A stretch of 8,536 bases of DNA, taken from NCBI GenBank assembly GCA_019415985.1, contig DXYE01000109.1:1-8536 (forward strand), read 5' to 3'. Source of the DNA: Clostridiales bacterium (lineage in GTDB: Bacteria > Bacillota > Clostridia > Oscillospirales > CAG-272). The notes beneath the pieces were generated by a model. That model had not been told where the DNA came from and did no database searches. It saw only the letters and a list, made by a program, of their open reading frames with translations. Below are positions 1-6,739 of this stretch, one piece after another (the first letter of the stretch is position 1; every line of letters starts with the position of its first letter). Both the position numbers and the translations under genes were made by a program.

Positions 1-27
1 GGGCTCGGAGATGTGTATAAGAGACAG
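1..27. other. Nextera/Tn5 sequencing adapter remnant (artefact)
   Basis: Positions 9-27 read AGATGTGTATAAGAGACAG, the 19-base Tn5 mosaic end used in Nextera libraries. The eight bases before it (GGGCTCGG) match the end of the Illumina Nextera read-2 adapter. This is library-derived sequence left at the contig end, not genome. The open reading frame that begins at position 11 inside it starts with the peptide MCIRDR, a translation of the adapter, and is therefore spurious. Genomic sequence starts at position 28, so the partial gene on the minus strand ends there because the contig ends, not because the gene is naturally broken. Confidence 0.97.
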
Positions 28-1258
28 GATATGTAGTCAGAACGGGGGCGGCCTTTTTGTCAGTCTTGAACCACTCCTTGTTGTATTTCTGAAAGGTCTT
101 GGTTGCATTCTTTTCGTTTGTAAAGGTTTTGATGACGCGAATACCCGGTATGGTATCCGTCAATACAGAGGTAATTGCAGCGTGACGGCGCCAGATTCTT
201 CTGTAAAACGGCTTGACTTTTTTTGAAAACATCCGGGAACCGATGACGATCAGGGGCACAGGGAGCAGAGAAATCAGAGTCAGCTTCCAGTTCATACCGA
301 ACATGATGACAATGATTCCGATCAGCAGAAAAAATTGAACGACGACTTCCTGCGTAATCCGCAGGATGAAAGCCTGCAGCGTTGCGGTATCGCTGCTGAT
401 ACGGTTTACAACAGAGCCTGTGGAGGTTTTGTCATAAAACTTCATTGTCAGGTATTGCGCCTTTTCGTAGATATCGTTACGTAAAGCCGCAATAATTTTA
501 TTGCCGGCAACGCGAAGCATATAACCGCGGATGGCGGTGAGCGCGCAATGAATCACATAAGCGCTGAAAAGGAGAAGAACGACACCGTAGAGCCTGCGCA
601 GATCGTCATTGGGAATGATATCGTCCACAAGTGTTTTGGTAATATAGGGCGGGAGCAGAGATACGACGGTGGTAATGACAGACAAAATGAGCGAAAACAG
701 AAGAATGGGAGTATGCGGCTTAATGTATTTGCCTAGCTTGTTCAGCAGCTTTCTTTTGGATTGGCAGGCAAGGCAAGTTGCGGTGGGGGAGGGAAGCGTC
801 CGACCGCATTTCGGACAGATACACTCTTGTTTTTCGAAAGCGCCTTCCATCATGGTGAGCGCCTCTTCCATATCTCCGCCGCTGTATGCCGACTGGAGAT
901 AGGACACTGCGGCTTCGCAAAGACTGGTCAATGCATAGGTAAAGCGCAGGATCCTCTTCTTGGTGCCGTCCTTCAGGACGATTTGAAGCAGTGCATTGCC
1001 GTACATACGCTTGACCTGGACTTCTTTCAGATCGCTGATCGGCACGGTTTCCGTTATACGGGATTGTTCTTTGCTGAAGATATGAATTTTCTTGTCTGTG
1101 ACGATCAGTACGTCACATGCGTATCGAGCCTGGCTGTCGAGATCACTGAAAATTAAAAAACGGATACTCTCACCCGGAGTTGCTTTGCAGAACAAATCGT
1201 TTTCCTCTGTCGACAGCTTTCGATTTGACATGGATAATGGGTGTATTTGTTGATTCAT
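28..1258 (-). CDS. ABC exporter (type IV, MsbA/MdlB-like), N-terminal part, with zinc-ribbon extension; truncated by contig edge
   Basis: This frame is open for 410 codons from ATG at 1258 to the adapter junction. The start is supported by a GAGGAAA ribosome binding site just upstream. Residues 1 to about 135 form a soluble, beta-rich-looking module that I do not recognise with certainty. Residues 146-165 hold Cys148-x-x-Cys151 and Cys162-x-x-Cys165 (CPKC, CLAC), a zinc ribbon. The exporter transmembrane domain follows: hydrophobic helices at roughly 182-203, 222-240, 302-320 and 325-342. Between them lies the cytosolic loop MKFYDKTSTGSVVNRISSD, the typical FYD..TG..VNR...D segment of ABCB-type exporters, and after them the stretch leading to PGIRVIKTF. 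The remaining helices and the ATPase domain (Walker A, signature, Walker B) lie beyond the edge. The substrate cannot be told. The gene has its own strong promoter at 1344-1372. Confidence 0.9.
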
Positions 1259-1343
1259 GATGTTTCCTCATACGCCTTTGGCATCACTCTGTGAAATCAT
1301 AAAATAACGTACAGCTGTGAAAGAATTTTACACTGGAAGCACT

Positions 1344-1372
1344 ATTATAGGATATGGTTTCATAAATGTCAA
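1344..1372 (-). promoter_or_regulatory. Consensus SigA-type promoter of the ABC exporter gene
   Basis: On the minus strand a perfect TTGACA (1372-1367) is followed by a 17-base spacer and a perfect TATAAT (1349-1344). The expected transcription start is near 1337, giving a leader of about 80 bases before the ATG at 1258. An exact match in both boxes with ideal spacing suggests strong housekeeping expression unless a repressor acts here. I see no clear operator. Confidence 0.85.
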
Positions 1373-1510
1373 GATGTATTTTACATTTTCGACAAAATTT
1401 TCTGAATCCCTATCCTAAAAATATCGTCTCCAAAAGCGAGCCCGGATAAGCGTCTCATCCTGATTATTTTTTCGATTGTTGGCGTTTGGTTTGGCTGTAT
1501 AGGAAAACAA

Positions 1511-1550
1511 GCAGAAAAAGGACGCCTAAAGCCAGTCGTCCTTTCTCTGC
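1511..1550 (-). terminator. Terminator-like hairpin, minus direction
   Basis: A 14-bp stem with one mismatch (arms 1511-1524 and 1537-1550) encloses a 12-base loop. Read on the minus strand, the core is AAAGGACG, loop, CGTCCTTTTT, so a five-T run follows the GC-rich core, and TTGTTTT follows the full stem. That fits an intrinsic terminator for transcription coming from spoIIR, although it lies about 400 bases past the spoIIR stop. Read on plus, the tail is poorer in T. Confidence 0.5.
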
Positions 1551-1651
1551 ATTTAAACATGGATATTGTTTGAAACATTACTGCTGTTATTTTTAGCTTT
1601 TGAGCTGTGCTTAAAAATTATTCATAGACCGGATGACTTTTTATTTCGTCA

Positions 1652-1673
1652 CTCCTCGTCCCTTGATGAGGAG
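1652..1673. repeat. Short inverted repeat (hairpin)
   Basis: Arms CTCCTCGTC (1652-1660) and GATGAGGAG (1665-1673) can pair over nine positions around a four-base CCTT loop. One position is a G-U pair on the plus strand and an A-C mismatch on the minus strand, so the structure would be more stable in a plus-strand RNA. No T run follows in either direction, so it does not look like a terminator. No function can be assigned. Confidence 0.4.
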
Positions 1674-1947
1674 ATCCACATCCATGTATTTCTATTTCAA
1701 GATCCATTTGATACAATTACCTTCATTATATAATATCTGCATTTTTCCCCATTGCTTTCAGACCCGCTTTCGAATGAAATTTATTTCTATTCTCAGCGGT
1801 TTTGCGTTTTACTTCCACTCTCGGCTGCTTTTGATGAAATGGTTTTATCGGATTTCCTGCACAGCAGCATGTTTTAGCAGACTGTCGGAGGATGAGTCCA
1901 ATCATTCTTCAGCTTCTGCATAAGTATGATGTCGGGCGGGGGACCCT

Positions 1948-2577
1948 TTATCGGCACCAACTTTTGAAAAGCTCGAGCAGCTTGAATTTGACCATGATTT
2001 TCGGAGATTCCGTTTCCGTTAGAATTTCTACCTGTTTCGGCGTGAAGCCTGCGGACTGCATCAGTTCGCCGGAATCGTCGACGCTGACTTGACCGCCTGA
2101 TACGGTTTCACTGGCAGCCGCAAGACACAGCGGAGGAAAGAGGACGCACCACCAATTGCGTCCTTTCGCCTCTCCGATGAGAATACGGAGCGAACAATAG
2201 TCGCCGGCGGGGAATTGGCAGGTCTCGTAATCCCGCGTCGGATAGGCTTCGGTGGTCAGCGTGACCTCACAGGAATAGGGATATCCTTTTTCGAGGATGC
2301 ATGCCTCGGCAAGGCTTCTGATTTCATCCAGCCGAGGCTCAAGTACCCTTTTGGAGTCTTCCACATTTTGGCAGTCCTTAAGCCAAGTTCTGACGGTGCC
2401 GAGAACTTCATCCCGAACCTGGAGCTTCAGTATCTGATCCTCTTCGGAATCTGAATTTGCAAGAACATGAAAACGAATGACATTGTCATAAATAGCTTCT
2501 TCACCATCCACTGGGAGCACACCGATCAGAAGCGTTGCGATAAGTACGGAGCAGGTGAGACTGATCATGAATTTCAT
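1948..2577 (-). CDS. spoIIR: Stage II sporulation protein R (SpoIIR)
   Basis: SpoIIR is made in the forespore and secreted into the intermembrane space, where it activates the protease SpoIIGA to cleave pro-SigE in the mother cell. The 209-residue product starts with a hydrophobic signal-like helix (residues 4-23). The family core follows: IRFHVLANSDSEEDQ at 34-48, LKLQVRDEVL at 50-59, YPTRDYE at 112-118, FPAGDYCSLRI at 122-132, and NWWCVLFPPLC at 141-151. These blocks and the length fit the family well. I place the start at ATG 2577, preceded by AAAGGA at good spacing, rather than at the upstream ATG 2625, because the signal helix then begins at the N-terminus. The gene is divergent from the DUF4838 gene. 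The C-terminal tail beyond about residue 155 is family-variable. Confidence 0.93.
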   Translation of the reverse strand: MKFMISLTCSVLIATLLIGVLPVDGEEAIYDNVIRFHVLANSDSEEDQILKLQVRDEVLGTVRTWLKDCQNVEDSKRVLEPRLDEIRSLAEACILEKGYPYSCEVTLTTEAYPTRDYETCQFPAGDYCSLRILIGEAKGRNWWCVLFPPLCLAAASETVSGGQVSVDDSGELMQSAGFTPKQVEILTETESPKIMVKFKLLELFKSWCR

Positions 2578-2596
2578 AGGATTTCCTTTCTTTTGC

Positions 2597-2610
2597 TCTG
2601 CCGAAGCAGA
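2597..2610 (-). other. cUUCGg tetraloop hairpin in the spoIIR leader
   Basis: On the minus strand, TCTGC, TTCG, GCAGA forms a five-bp stem closed by a C-G pair around a UUCG loop, the classic extra-stable tetraloop. It sits about 10 bases upstream of the spoIIR ribosome binding site. It could stabilise the 5' end of the message or affect ribosome access. It could also be coincidence, since the stem is short. Confidence 0.4.
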
Positions 2611-2668
2611 AGCGTTGGTTATCACGGTCGATATTTTTATGTTTGTTTATTTTTACACCTCGTATCAT

Positions 2669-2698
2669 CAGTATGGACGGCATGATTTCGTTTTAATC
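2669..2698 (-). promoter_or_regulatory. Candidate forespore (SigF/SigG-type) promoter of spoIIR
   Basis: On the minus strand, GATTA (2698-2694) is followed after 18 bases by CATACTG (2675-2669). This resembles the SigG pattern (GAATA-like box, then CATACTA) with one mismatch in each box. The longer -10 reading GTCCATACTG also fits the SigF pattern GGNNANAMTN except at its second base. spoIIR is a SigF-regulon gene in Bacillus, so a forespore promoter is expected here. The start site would be near 2661, about 84 bases before the ATG. Confidence 0.4.
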
Positions 2699-2752
2699 AC
2701 CGCTTTATCAAATTTAGCGAAAAAATTAATGGAAAAGATTTTAAAAGATGGC

Positions 2753-2781
2753 TTGCATTCTTGCCGAAAATTTGATATAGT
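2753..2781 (+). promoter_or_regulatory. SigA-like promoter for the DUF4838-SDR pair
   Basis: TTGCAT (2753-2758), a 17-base spacer and TATAGT (2776-2781) match the housekeeping consensus at most positions. Transcription would start near 2788, leaving a leader of about 140 bases. The leader contains a small hairpin (AGCGG 2879-2883, CCGCT 2887-2891). I recognise no known riboswitch in it. With the spoIIR promoter on the other strand, these two sites account for most of the 349-base divergent intergenic region 2578-2926. Confidence 0.55.
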
Positions 2782-2926
2782 ATTCCCCGGATATCGCAAT
2801 GGTGCCGATTTCATAGAATATTAAGGTATATGAAATGATCGGTAAAACGCTGTATGCCCGGCGGATGGCGTGCGATAGAGCGGAAGCCGCTATATAAAAT
2901 TACAAGTTAAGGGGATCGCCGGAGAA

Positions 2927-4687
2927 ATGGAGACTGGTATGTTACAGCTTGCATCAAACAAAAAAAGCGCGTATACTATTGTCATAAGAAAGGAGCATAC
3001 GCCATCGGAGCAGTATGCTGCAGAGGAGCTGCAGAAGTACTTTTTGAAAAGCACCGGCGCTGAGTTGAAGATCGCGACAGACGATACGGCAGTATCCGAA
3101 AAGGAAATTGCGGTCGGTTTTACCAATCGTGCAGCAGAGGATATGGCTTTGGCTGAAGAGCTGGGCGATGAGGGATACGTTCTGAAAACTGACGGCAACA
3201 AGCTCCTGATTTTGGGCAGCGGTGTCAGAGGGGCCTTGTACGGAGTCTACACTTTCCTTGAGAAGTATCTCGGCTGCCGCTTTTATACATTCAATTTTGA
3301 AAAAATTCCGACGCATGAAACGCTGGAAATTCCGGAAATGGATATCAAAGATATCCCGGCGTTTGAATACAGAGACGTGTATTGGTTTTCTGTGGATGGA
3401 GAAAATATCAAAGCAAAGCTGAAAATAAACGGATCTTTGGAAAATAATTTGACCGCGCGCGTCGGCGGTGGTGTCTTCTATACGGGGGGCTTCTGTCACA
3501 CGATTGGGCATTTAGCTGAGATGCCGTGCGGGTCAGACGGCCTCGTGTGGGATCAGCCGTGCTTTTCCGATGAAAAGGTATACCAGACGGTGCTGAAAAA
3601 TGTGAAAAAGATTATTGAGGAAAATCCGGATACCAAAATCATTTCCATTTCGCAGAATGATGGAAACAGCGGGGAATGCAGTTGTGAAAAATGCCGCGCG
3701 GTTTTTGAGGAAGAGCACTCACACATGGGAACCATGCTGCGATTCGTAAACCGGATTCAGGAGGAGATCAAAAAAGATTATCCAGGGGTTCATATAGACA
3801 CGCTTGCTTACCGTTTCAGCAGACACGCTCCGGACGTGACAGTACCGCATGAGGATGTTATCATTCGGCTCTGCAACATCGAGGCGTGCTTCCGTCATCC
3901 GCTGAATGACTGTAATTCCCCTGACTGGGGTGGTCAGGGACAGTTTTCGAAGGATCTTGAGAAATGGTCTAAAATATGCAACCACCTTTATATATGGGAT
4001 TATACGACGAACTTTACCAATTTTTCGACAGCCTTTGCCAATTTCGAGGTGCTCCGTCCTAACGTCCGCTTTTTTGTGGATAACGGCGTAAAGGGTGTTT
4101 TTGAGCAGGGAAATATCGCGGCGCTGAACGGAGAATTTGGGGAGCTGCGCGGATACTTGCTTGCAAAGCTTCTCTGGAATCCTCGTATGAGCGAGGAGGA
4201 ATACCAGACGCTGATGAACGAATTCATCGCTGATTATTATGGGGAAGCAGGAAAGTATGTCAGAGCGTATCTTGATTTGATGCATGATTGCTCCAAAGAA
4301 TCACACTTCGGCGTATATTTCGATGATTCTTCAAAATATATCTATGTACCGGGATATGATGATCCGCTGGAGGGCGCCTTTGAGTTTATCAGACGCGGAA
4401 ACGAGCTTTGGGACAAAGCGGAAGCGGCTGCGAAAAACGATTTTGAACTGGCGAATGTTCAGCGCTCGAGAATTCAATTGTACAATTATATTTACTTTGT
4501 GCTTTGTAAGCAGAGCGATCGTGTACCGGAATCGGAAAAAACTGCGATAGAGGAGAAAATTATCGCCAACAATAAAAAGCAGTTTGAACTGATGAAGAAA
4601 TACGAGGTCTGGTATAACCGTGAATTCCATTCCATCGAGAATGTGGAAAATCCGGATTTCTCGAGAGCCGCTCTTTGCTGGGAATGA
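2927..4687 (+). CDS. DUF4838 domain protein, probable carbohydrate-active enzyme, cytosolic
   Basis: This 586-residue protein has the two-part plan of DUF4838 proteins. The first 125 or so residues form an alpha/beta domain like the accessory N-terminal domain of GH20 and GH67 enzymes: YAAEELQKYFLKSTGAEL, EIAVGF, EGYVLKTDGNKLLILG, RGALYGVYTFLEKYLGCRFY. The larger DUF4838 region follows, with ISQNDG ending at residue 246, a CxCxxC cluster at Cys251, Cys253 and Cys256, LYIWDYTTNF, and GVKGVFEQGN. No signal peptide or membrane segment is present, so it should act inside the cell, unlike many family members. The substrate is unknown and I cannot name catalytic residues. The start is uncertain: ATG 2939 (residue 5) has GGAG at a 6-base spacing, a better site than that of ATG 2927. 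It is probably co-transcribed with the downstream reductase. Confidence 0.85.
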   Translation: METGMLQLASNKKSAYTIVIRKEHTPSEQYAAEELQKYFLKSTGAELKIATDDTAVSEKEIAVGFTNRAAEDMALAEELGDEGYVLKTDGNKLLILGSGVRGALYGVYTFLEKYLGCRFYTFNFEKIPTHETLEIPEMDIKDIPAFEYRDVYWFSVDGENIKAKLKINGSLENNLTARVGGGVFYTGGFCHTIGHLAEMPCGSDGLVWDQPCFSDEKVYQTVLKNVKKIIEENPDTKIISISQNDGNSGECSCEKCRAVFEEEHSHMGTMLRFVNRIQEEIKKDYPGVHIDTLAYRFSRHAPDVTVPHEDVIIRLCNIEACFRHPLNDCNSPDWGGQGQFSKDLEKWSKICNHLYIWDYTTNFTNFSTAFANFEVLRPNVRFFVDNGVKGVFEQGNIAALNGEFGELRGYLLAKLLWNPRMSEEEYQTLMNEFIADYYGEAGKYVRAYLDLMHDCSKESHFGVYFDDSSKYIYVPGYDDPLEGAFEFIRRGNELWDKAEAAAKNDFELANVQRSRIQLYNYIYFVLCKQSDRVPESEKTAIEEKIIANNKKQFELMKKYEVWYNREFHSIENVENPDFSRAALCWE

Positions 4688-4739
4688 TTTTCGCTCTTAG
4701 TCACATGTAAATGAAACACAGAAAAATGAGAAAAGGATC

Positions 4740-5501
4740 ATGAACTTGACGACAGATCGGTTTACGTTGAGGAGAACCGTCTTGATAACGGGAGCGTCGG
4801 GAGGAATCGGCGGGGAGGCCGCTTGTGCTTTTGCACAGGCGGGTGACCGTGTGGTTCTTCATGGCTTCCGTCACATAGCACGTGCGGAGGCCCTTGCGGA
4901 TGAGCTGCGCAGAAAGGGGTGTGATACCCATGTGTGCAGAGCGGACCTGACGGATGGCGAGCAGGTCCACAGGATGTTCTGTGAAATCAAAAGCGCTCTC
5001 GGAGACGTTGATGTGCTCGTGAACAATGCCGGAACAGCGGCATCGGGTTTGCTCTGCGATATGACGGAAAAAGATTTTGACTTCGTAGTGGCATCGAATC
5101 TGAAAAGTATGTTTCTATGCTGTAAAGAGGCATACTCCGGGATGGTTCGGAAAAAGTCCGGCAGAATTTTGAACGTCTCTTCAATATGGGGTACTGCGGG
5201 CGCTTCGTGCGAGGTGATTTATTCGGCTTCAAAGGCCGGTGTTATCGGTTTTACAAAGGCGCTTGCGAAAGAGCTTGCGCCGTCCGGCATCACAGTGAAT
5301 GCTGTAGCGCCGGGAGTTATTGATACGGAGATGCTGAAACCGTATAACGAGGAGGAACGCCGCGCAATGCGCAAGGAGACCCCGCTGGGGCGTTTGGGAA
5401 CGCCCCGTGATATCGCGGACGCCTTATTCTTTCTTGCGTCGGAAAAGGCATCCTTTATCACAGGACAAATCTTGGGCATCGATGGTGGTTTCGGACAGTA
5501 G
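4740..5501 (+). CDS. Short-chain dehydrogenase/reductase, YmfI-like (possible EF-P 5-aminopentanone reductase)
   Basis: This is a 253-residue classical SDR using NAD(P)H. It has the nucleotide-binding TGASGGIG at 17-24, NNAG at 95-98, Asn120, and the catalytic Ser148, Tyr161 and Lys165 (YSASK). The C-terminal blocks NAVAPGVIDTEML and ITGQILGIDGG are also typical. The active-site stretch SSIWGTAGASCEV matches, from memory, the segment in Bacillus YmfI, which reduces the 5-aminopentanone modification on elongation factor P, rather than the segment of FabG. That assignment is inference; a sugar or acyl ketone reductase working with the DUF4838 neighbour is the main alternative. The gene starts 52 bases after the upstream stop with no terminator between, suggesting one transcript. 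AAAAGGA precedes ATG 4740 at rather short spacing; TTG 4746 is a possible alternative start. Confidence 0.88.
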   Translation: MNLTTDRFTLRRTVLITGASGGIGGEAACAFAQAGDRVVLHGFRHIARAEALADELRRKGCDTHVCRADLTDGEQVHRMFCEIKSALGDVDVLVNNAGTAASGLLCDMTEKDFDFVVASNLKSMFLCCKEAYSGMVRKKSGRILNVSSIWGTAGASCEVIYSASKAGVIGFTKALAKELAPSGITVNAVAPGVIDTEMLKPYNEEERRAMRKETPLGRLGTPRDIADALFFLASEKASFITGQILGIDGGFGQ

Positions 5502-5514
5502 TGAAGCGTTGCTT

Positions 5515-5542
5515 GCACAATTCCTTTTGCATTGTAGCTACA
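5515..5542. repeat. Imperfect hairpin overlapping a 10-bp palindrome
   Basis: GCACAAT (5515-5521) can pair with ATTGTAGC (5531-5538) with one bulged A. The perfect palindrome TGTAGCTACA occupies 5533-5542. It lies just after the reductase stop. There is no T run, so it is not a convincing terminator. It may be a protein-binding site or chance. Confidence 0.25.
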
Positions 5543-5640
5543 TGGTTGGATTAAAGTAAAGTGTTGGCATGGTCTTTCCCCGGCTTTTCTTTATCATGCG
5601 GTCTGATATTTCCGTTTGACAAAGTCTATCCTTTTCAGTG

Positions 5641-5680
5641 AAGGCATCCGAAAGCTTTGCACTCGGATGCCTTTCGTGTT
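5641..5680 (+). terminator. Probable intrinsic terminator after the reductase gene
   Basis: A perfect 11-bp stem (AAGGCATCCGA at 5641-5651 with TCGGATGCCTT at 5663-5673) surrounds an 11-base loop and is followed by a moderately T-rich TCGTGTT. It lies about 140 bases past the reductase stop and would separate the DUF4838-reductase unit from the DUF3267 gene. The tail is not ideal, so termination may be partial. Confidence 0.6.
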
Positions 5681-5767
5681 ATAAAGCGCGCAGCGAATAC
5701 AAACTGTGTTCTGCTGCTTTGACGCAGGTTTACTGTTGTTTATGAAGCGTTTTGAGGGAGGATATAT

Positions 5768-6349
5768 ATGAAGCTGCATTATATGGGCAAGTATGATTTA
5801 AATCCGGATTCGCTGCCTCACGGAGAACACAAACCCAATGCCGTGCCGTTTCGGGAAGCTAAAGACAGCAAGACTCTCGCCTTGATTGCCAACCTTGCAT
5901 GCTTGGTCCTCATCATATTGCTTGCAGTACCGGCGTTTATCCGGGGAAGGGCCGGCTTTGACCTGCTCTCGTTTATGCTCGGGTGCATTGCTTCGATGTT
6001 CATCCTCTTGCCGCACGAATTGCTGCATGCTGTATGCTTTCGATTTGATGTGTATTTGTATACGAATTTTGCGCAGGGAATGCTGTTTGTAGTCGGGCCT
6101 GAAACCATGTCCAAAAGCAGATTCGTTTTAATGTCGCTGCTTCCGAATATCGTATTTGGATTTATTCCGTATCTTATTGGGATGCTGTTCCCTAATTATA
6201 CATTTTTTCTCGCCTTTGGTACGCTTGCTATTGGCATGGGAGCCGGAGACTATTATAATGTCTTTAACGCACTGACTCAGATGCCGAAAGGTGCACGGAC
6301 ATACCTTTATCAGTTTAACTCCTTTTGGTATATGCCTGATTGCGTTTAA
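5768..6349 (+). CDS. DUF3267-family membrane zinc metalloprotease (putative)
   Basis: This 193-residue membrane protein has an HExxH zinc motif (HELLH, His83 to His87) at the end of a hydrophobic segment, and a downstream GAGDYYNVFNAL block whose Asp could be the third zinc ligand. Four hydrophobic segments are seen, at roughly 41-58, 63-82, 116-138 and 143-158. Size, the LLPHELLHA motif and the GDYYN block fit the DUF3267 family of putative zincin peptidases. No substrate or physiological role is established that I know of. The start is secure: GAGGGAGG lies 6 bases before ATG 5768. Between terminator-like hairpins at 5641 and 6461, it looks like a single-gene unit. A weak promoter candidate (TTGACG 5719-5724, TATGAA 5741-5746, 16-base spacer) would leave a very short leader. 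Confidence 0.82.
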   Translation: MKLHYMGKYDLNPDSLPHGEHKPNAVPFREAKDSKTLALIANLACLVLIILLAVPAFIRGRAGFDLLSFMLGCIASMFILLPHELLHAVCFRFDVYLYTNFAQGMLFVVGPETMSKSRFVLMSLLPNIVFGFIPYLIGMLFPNYTFFLAFGTLAIGMGAGDYYNVFNALTQMPKGARTYLYQFNSFWYMPDCV

Positions 6350-6460
6350 CGCAAGATTATGGGCATATAAGCCTTATAGAGCTTCTGCCTGAGCTGAGGA
6401 GAGATGGGCATGCTTTTAGAGATGCATAAAAAATACTGCTTTTATATTATTTGCGTTTCG

Positions 6461-6504
6461 GAAAAGGCTCTGCAAAAATTTGTTTTGCAGAGCCTTTTCT
6501 TTTG
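6461..6504 (+). terminator. Strong intrinsic terminator after the DUF3267 gene
   Basis: A perfect 17-bp stem (arms 6461-6477 and 6483-6499) with a 5-base loop has a GC-rich middle (GGCTCTGC) flanked by A and T tracts, so the rising arm ends in CCTTTTC and TTTTG follows. The matching A tract on the left makes it potentially bidirectional. It lies about 110 bases after the DUF3267 stop. Confidence 0.88.
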
Positions 6505-6739
6505 TAATGGAAATGAATAACACCTAAGCGCTTTAAAAGCTGCTTGAAGATGTTCCCGCTAACGGCAGATTTAGAGGAGAATGGGATGGTTTCACCGCAT
6601 GCGCCTGACTGCCCTACTGTTTTGGAAGAAAAGGCGAATGTGTATCGGATATGTCTCTGTCAAAATTTCCGTATGAATCGGACGGGATTTGCATAAAGAA
6701 AGATAAAATACCGTATACTGTTAAAAAGGAGACAGGAAA
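6505..6739. other. Intergenic region upstream of the ytvI-like gene
   Basis: Together with 6350-6460 and the terminator, this makes a 390-base gap between genes. It holds one small frame (6586-6696, 36 codons) preceded by AGAGGAG at good spacing, which I do not recognise and do not call as a gene. It also holds a weak promoter candidate just before the ytvI-like gene: TTGCAT 6689-6694 and TATACT 6714-6719, with a 19-base spacer that is longer than ideal. Confidence 0.4.

Larger units (their letters stand above)
1373..1947. other. Intergenic stretch without a convincing gene
   Basis: About 575 bases lie between the ABC exporter promoter and the end of spoIIR. The short frames here (1633-1923 on plus, 1381-1578 on minus, and a 59-codon frame on minus near 1890-1710) have no family resemblance, no good ribosome binding site, and amino-acid compositions typical of chance reading. 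Two hairpins stand out, at 1511-1550 and 1652-1673. The stretch could be a long 3' untranslated region of spoIIR, host an uncharacterised RNA, or be gene decay. None of these is shown by the sequence alone. Confidence 0.5.

Noticed and set aside
11..226. Plus-strand 71-residue frame beginning MCIRDR
   Set aside because: It begins inside the sequencing adapter and continues antisense to the ABC exporter, which has clear family motifs in the other strand.
548..1156. Several frames on both strands overlapping the exporter
   Set aside because: All are shadows of the minus-strand exporter frame that is open from 1258 to 28; none has recognisable motifs.
1381..1578. Minus-strand 65-residue frame
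   Set aside because: It overlaps the terminator-like hairpin, has no ribosome binding site of note and no recognisable family.
1633..1923. Plus-strand 96-residue frame
   Set aside because: Its Phe/Ser/Arg-rich composition is typical of chance reading in AT-rich DNA, and no good ribosome binding site precedes it.
2788..2926. Possible riboswitch in the DUF4838 leader
   Set aside because: Only a five-bp hairpin is evident; no conserved riboswitch core or terminator/antiterminator pair could be recognised.
2954..4630. Long minus-strand frames opposite the DUF4838 gene, up to 188 residues
   Set aside because: They are antisense shadows of a gene with clear domain motifs; their sequences are low-complexity and rich in Phe, Ile and Arg.
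6404..6523. Plus-strand 39-codon frame after the DUF3267 gene
   Set aside because: It runs straight through the 17-bp terminator hairpin, and its GAGGAG lies too close to the first ATG.
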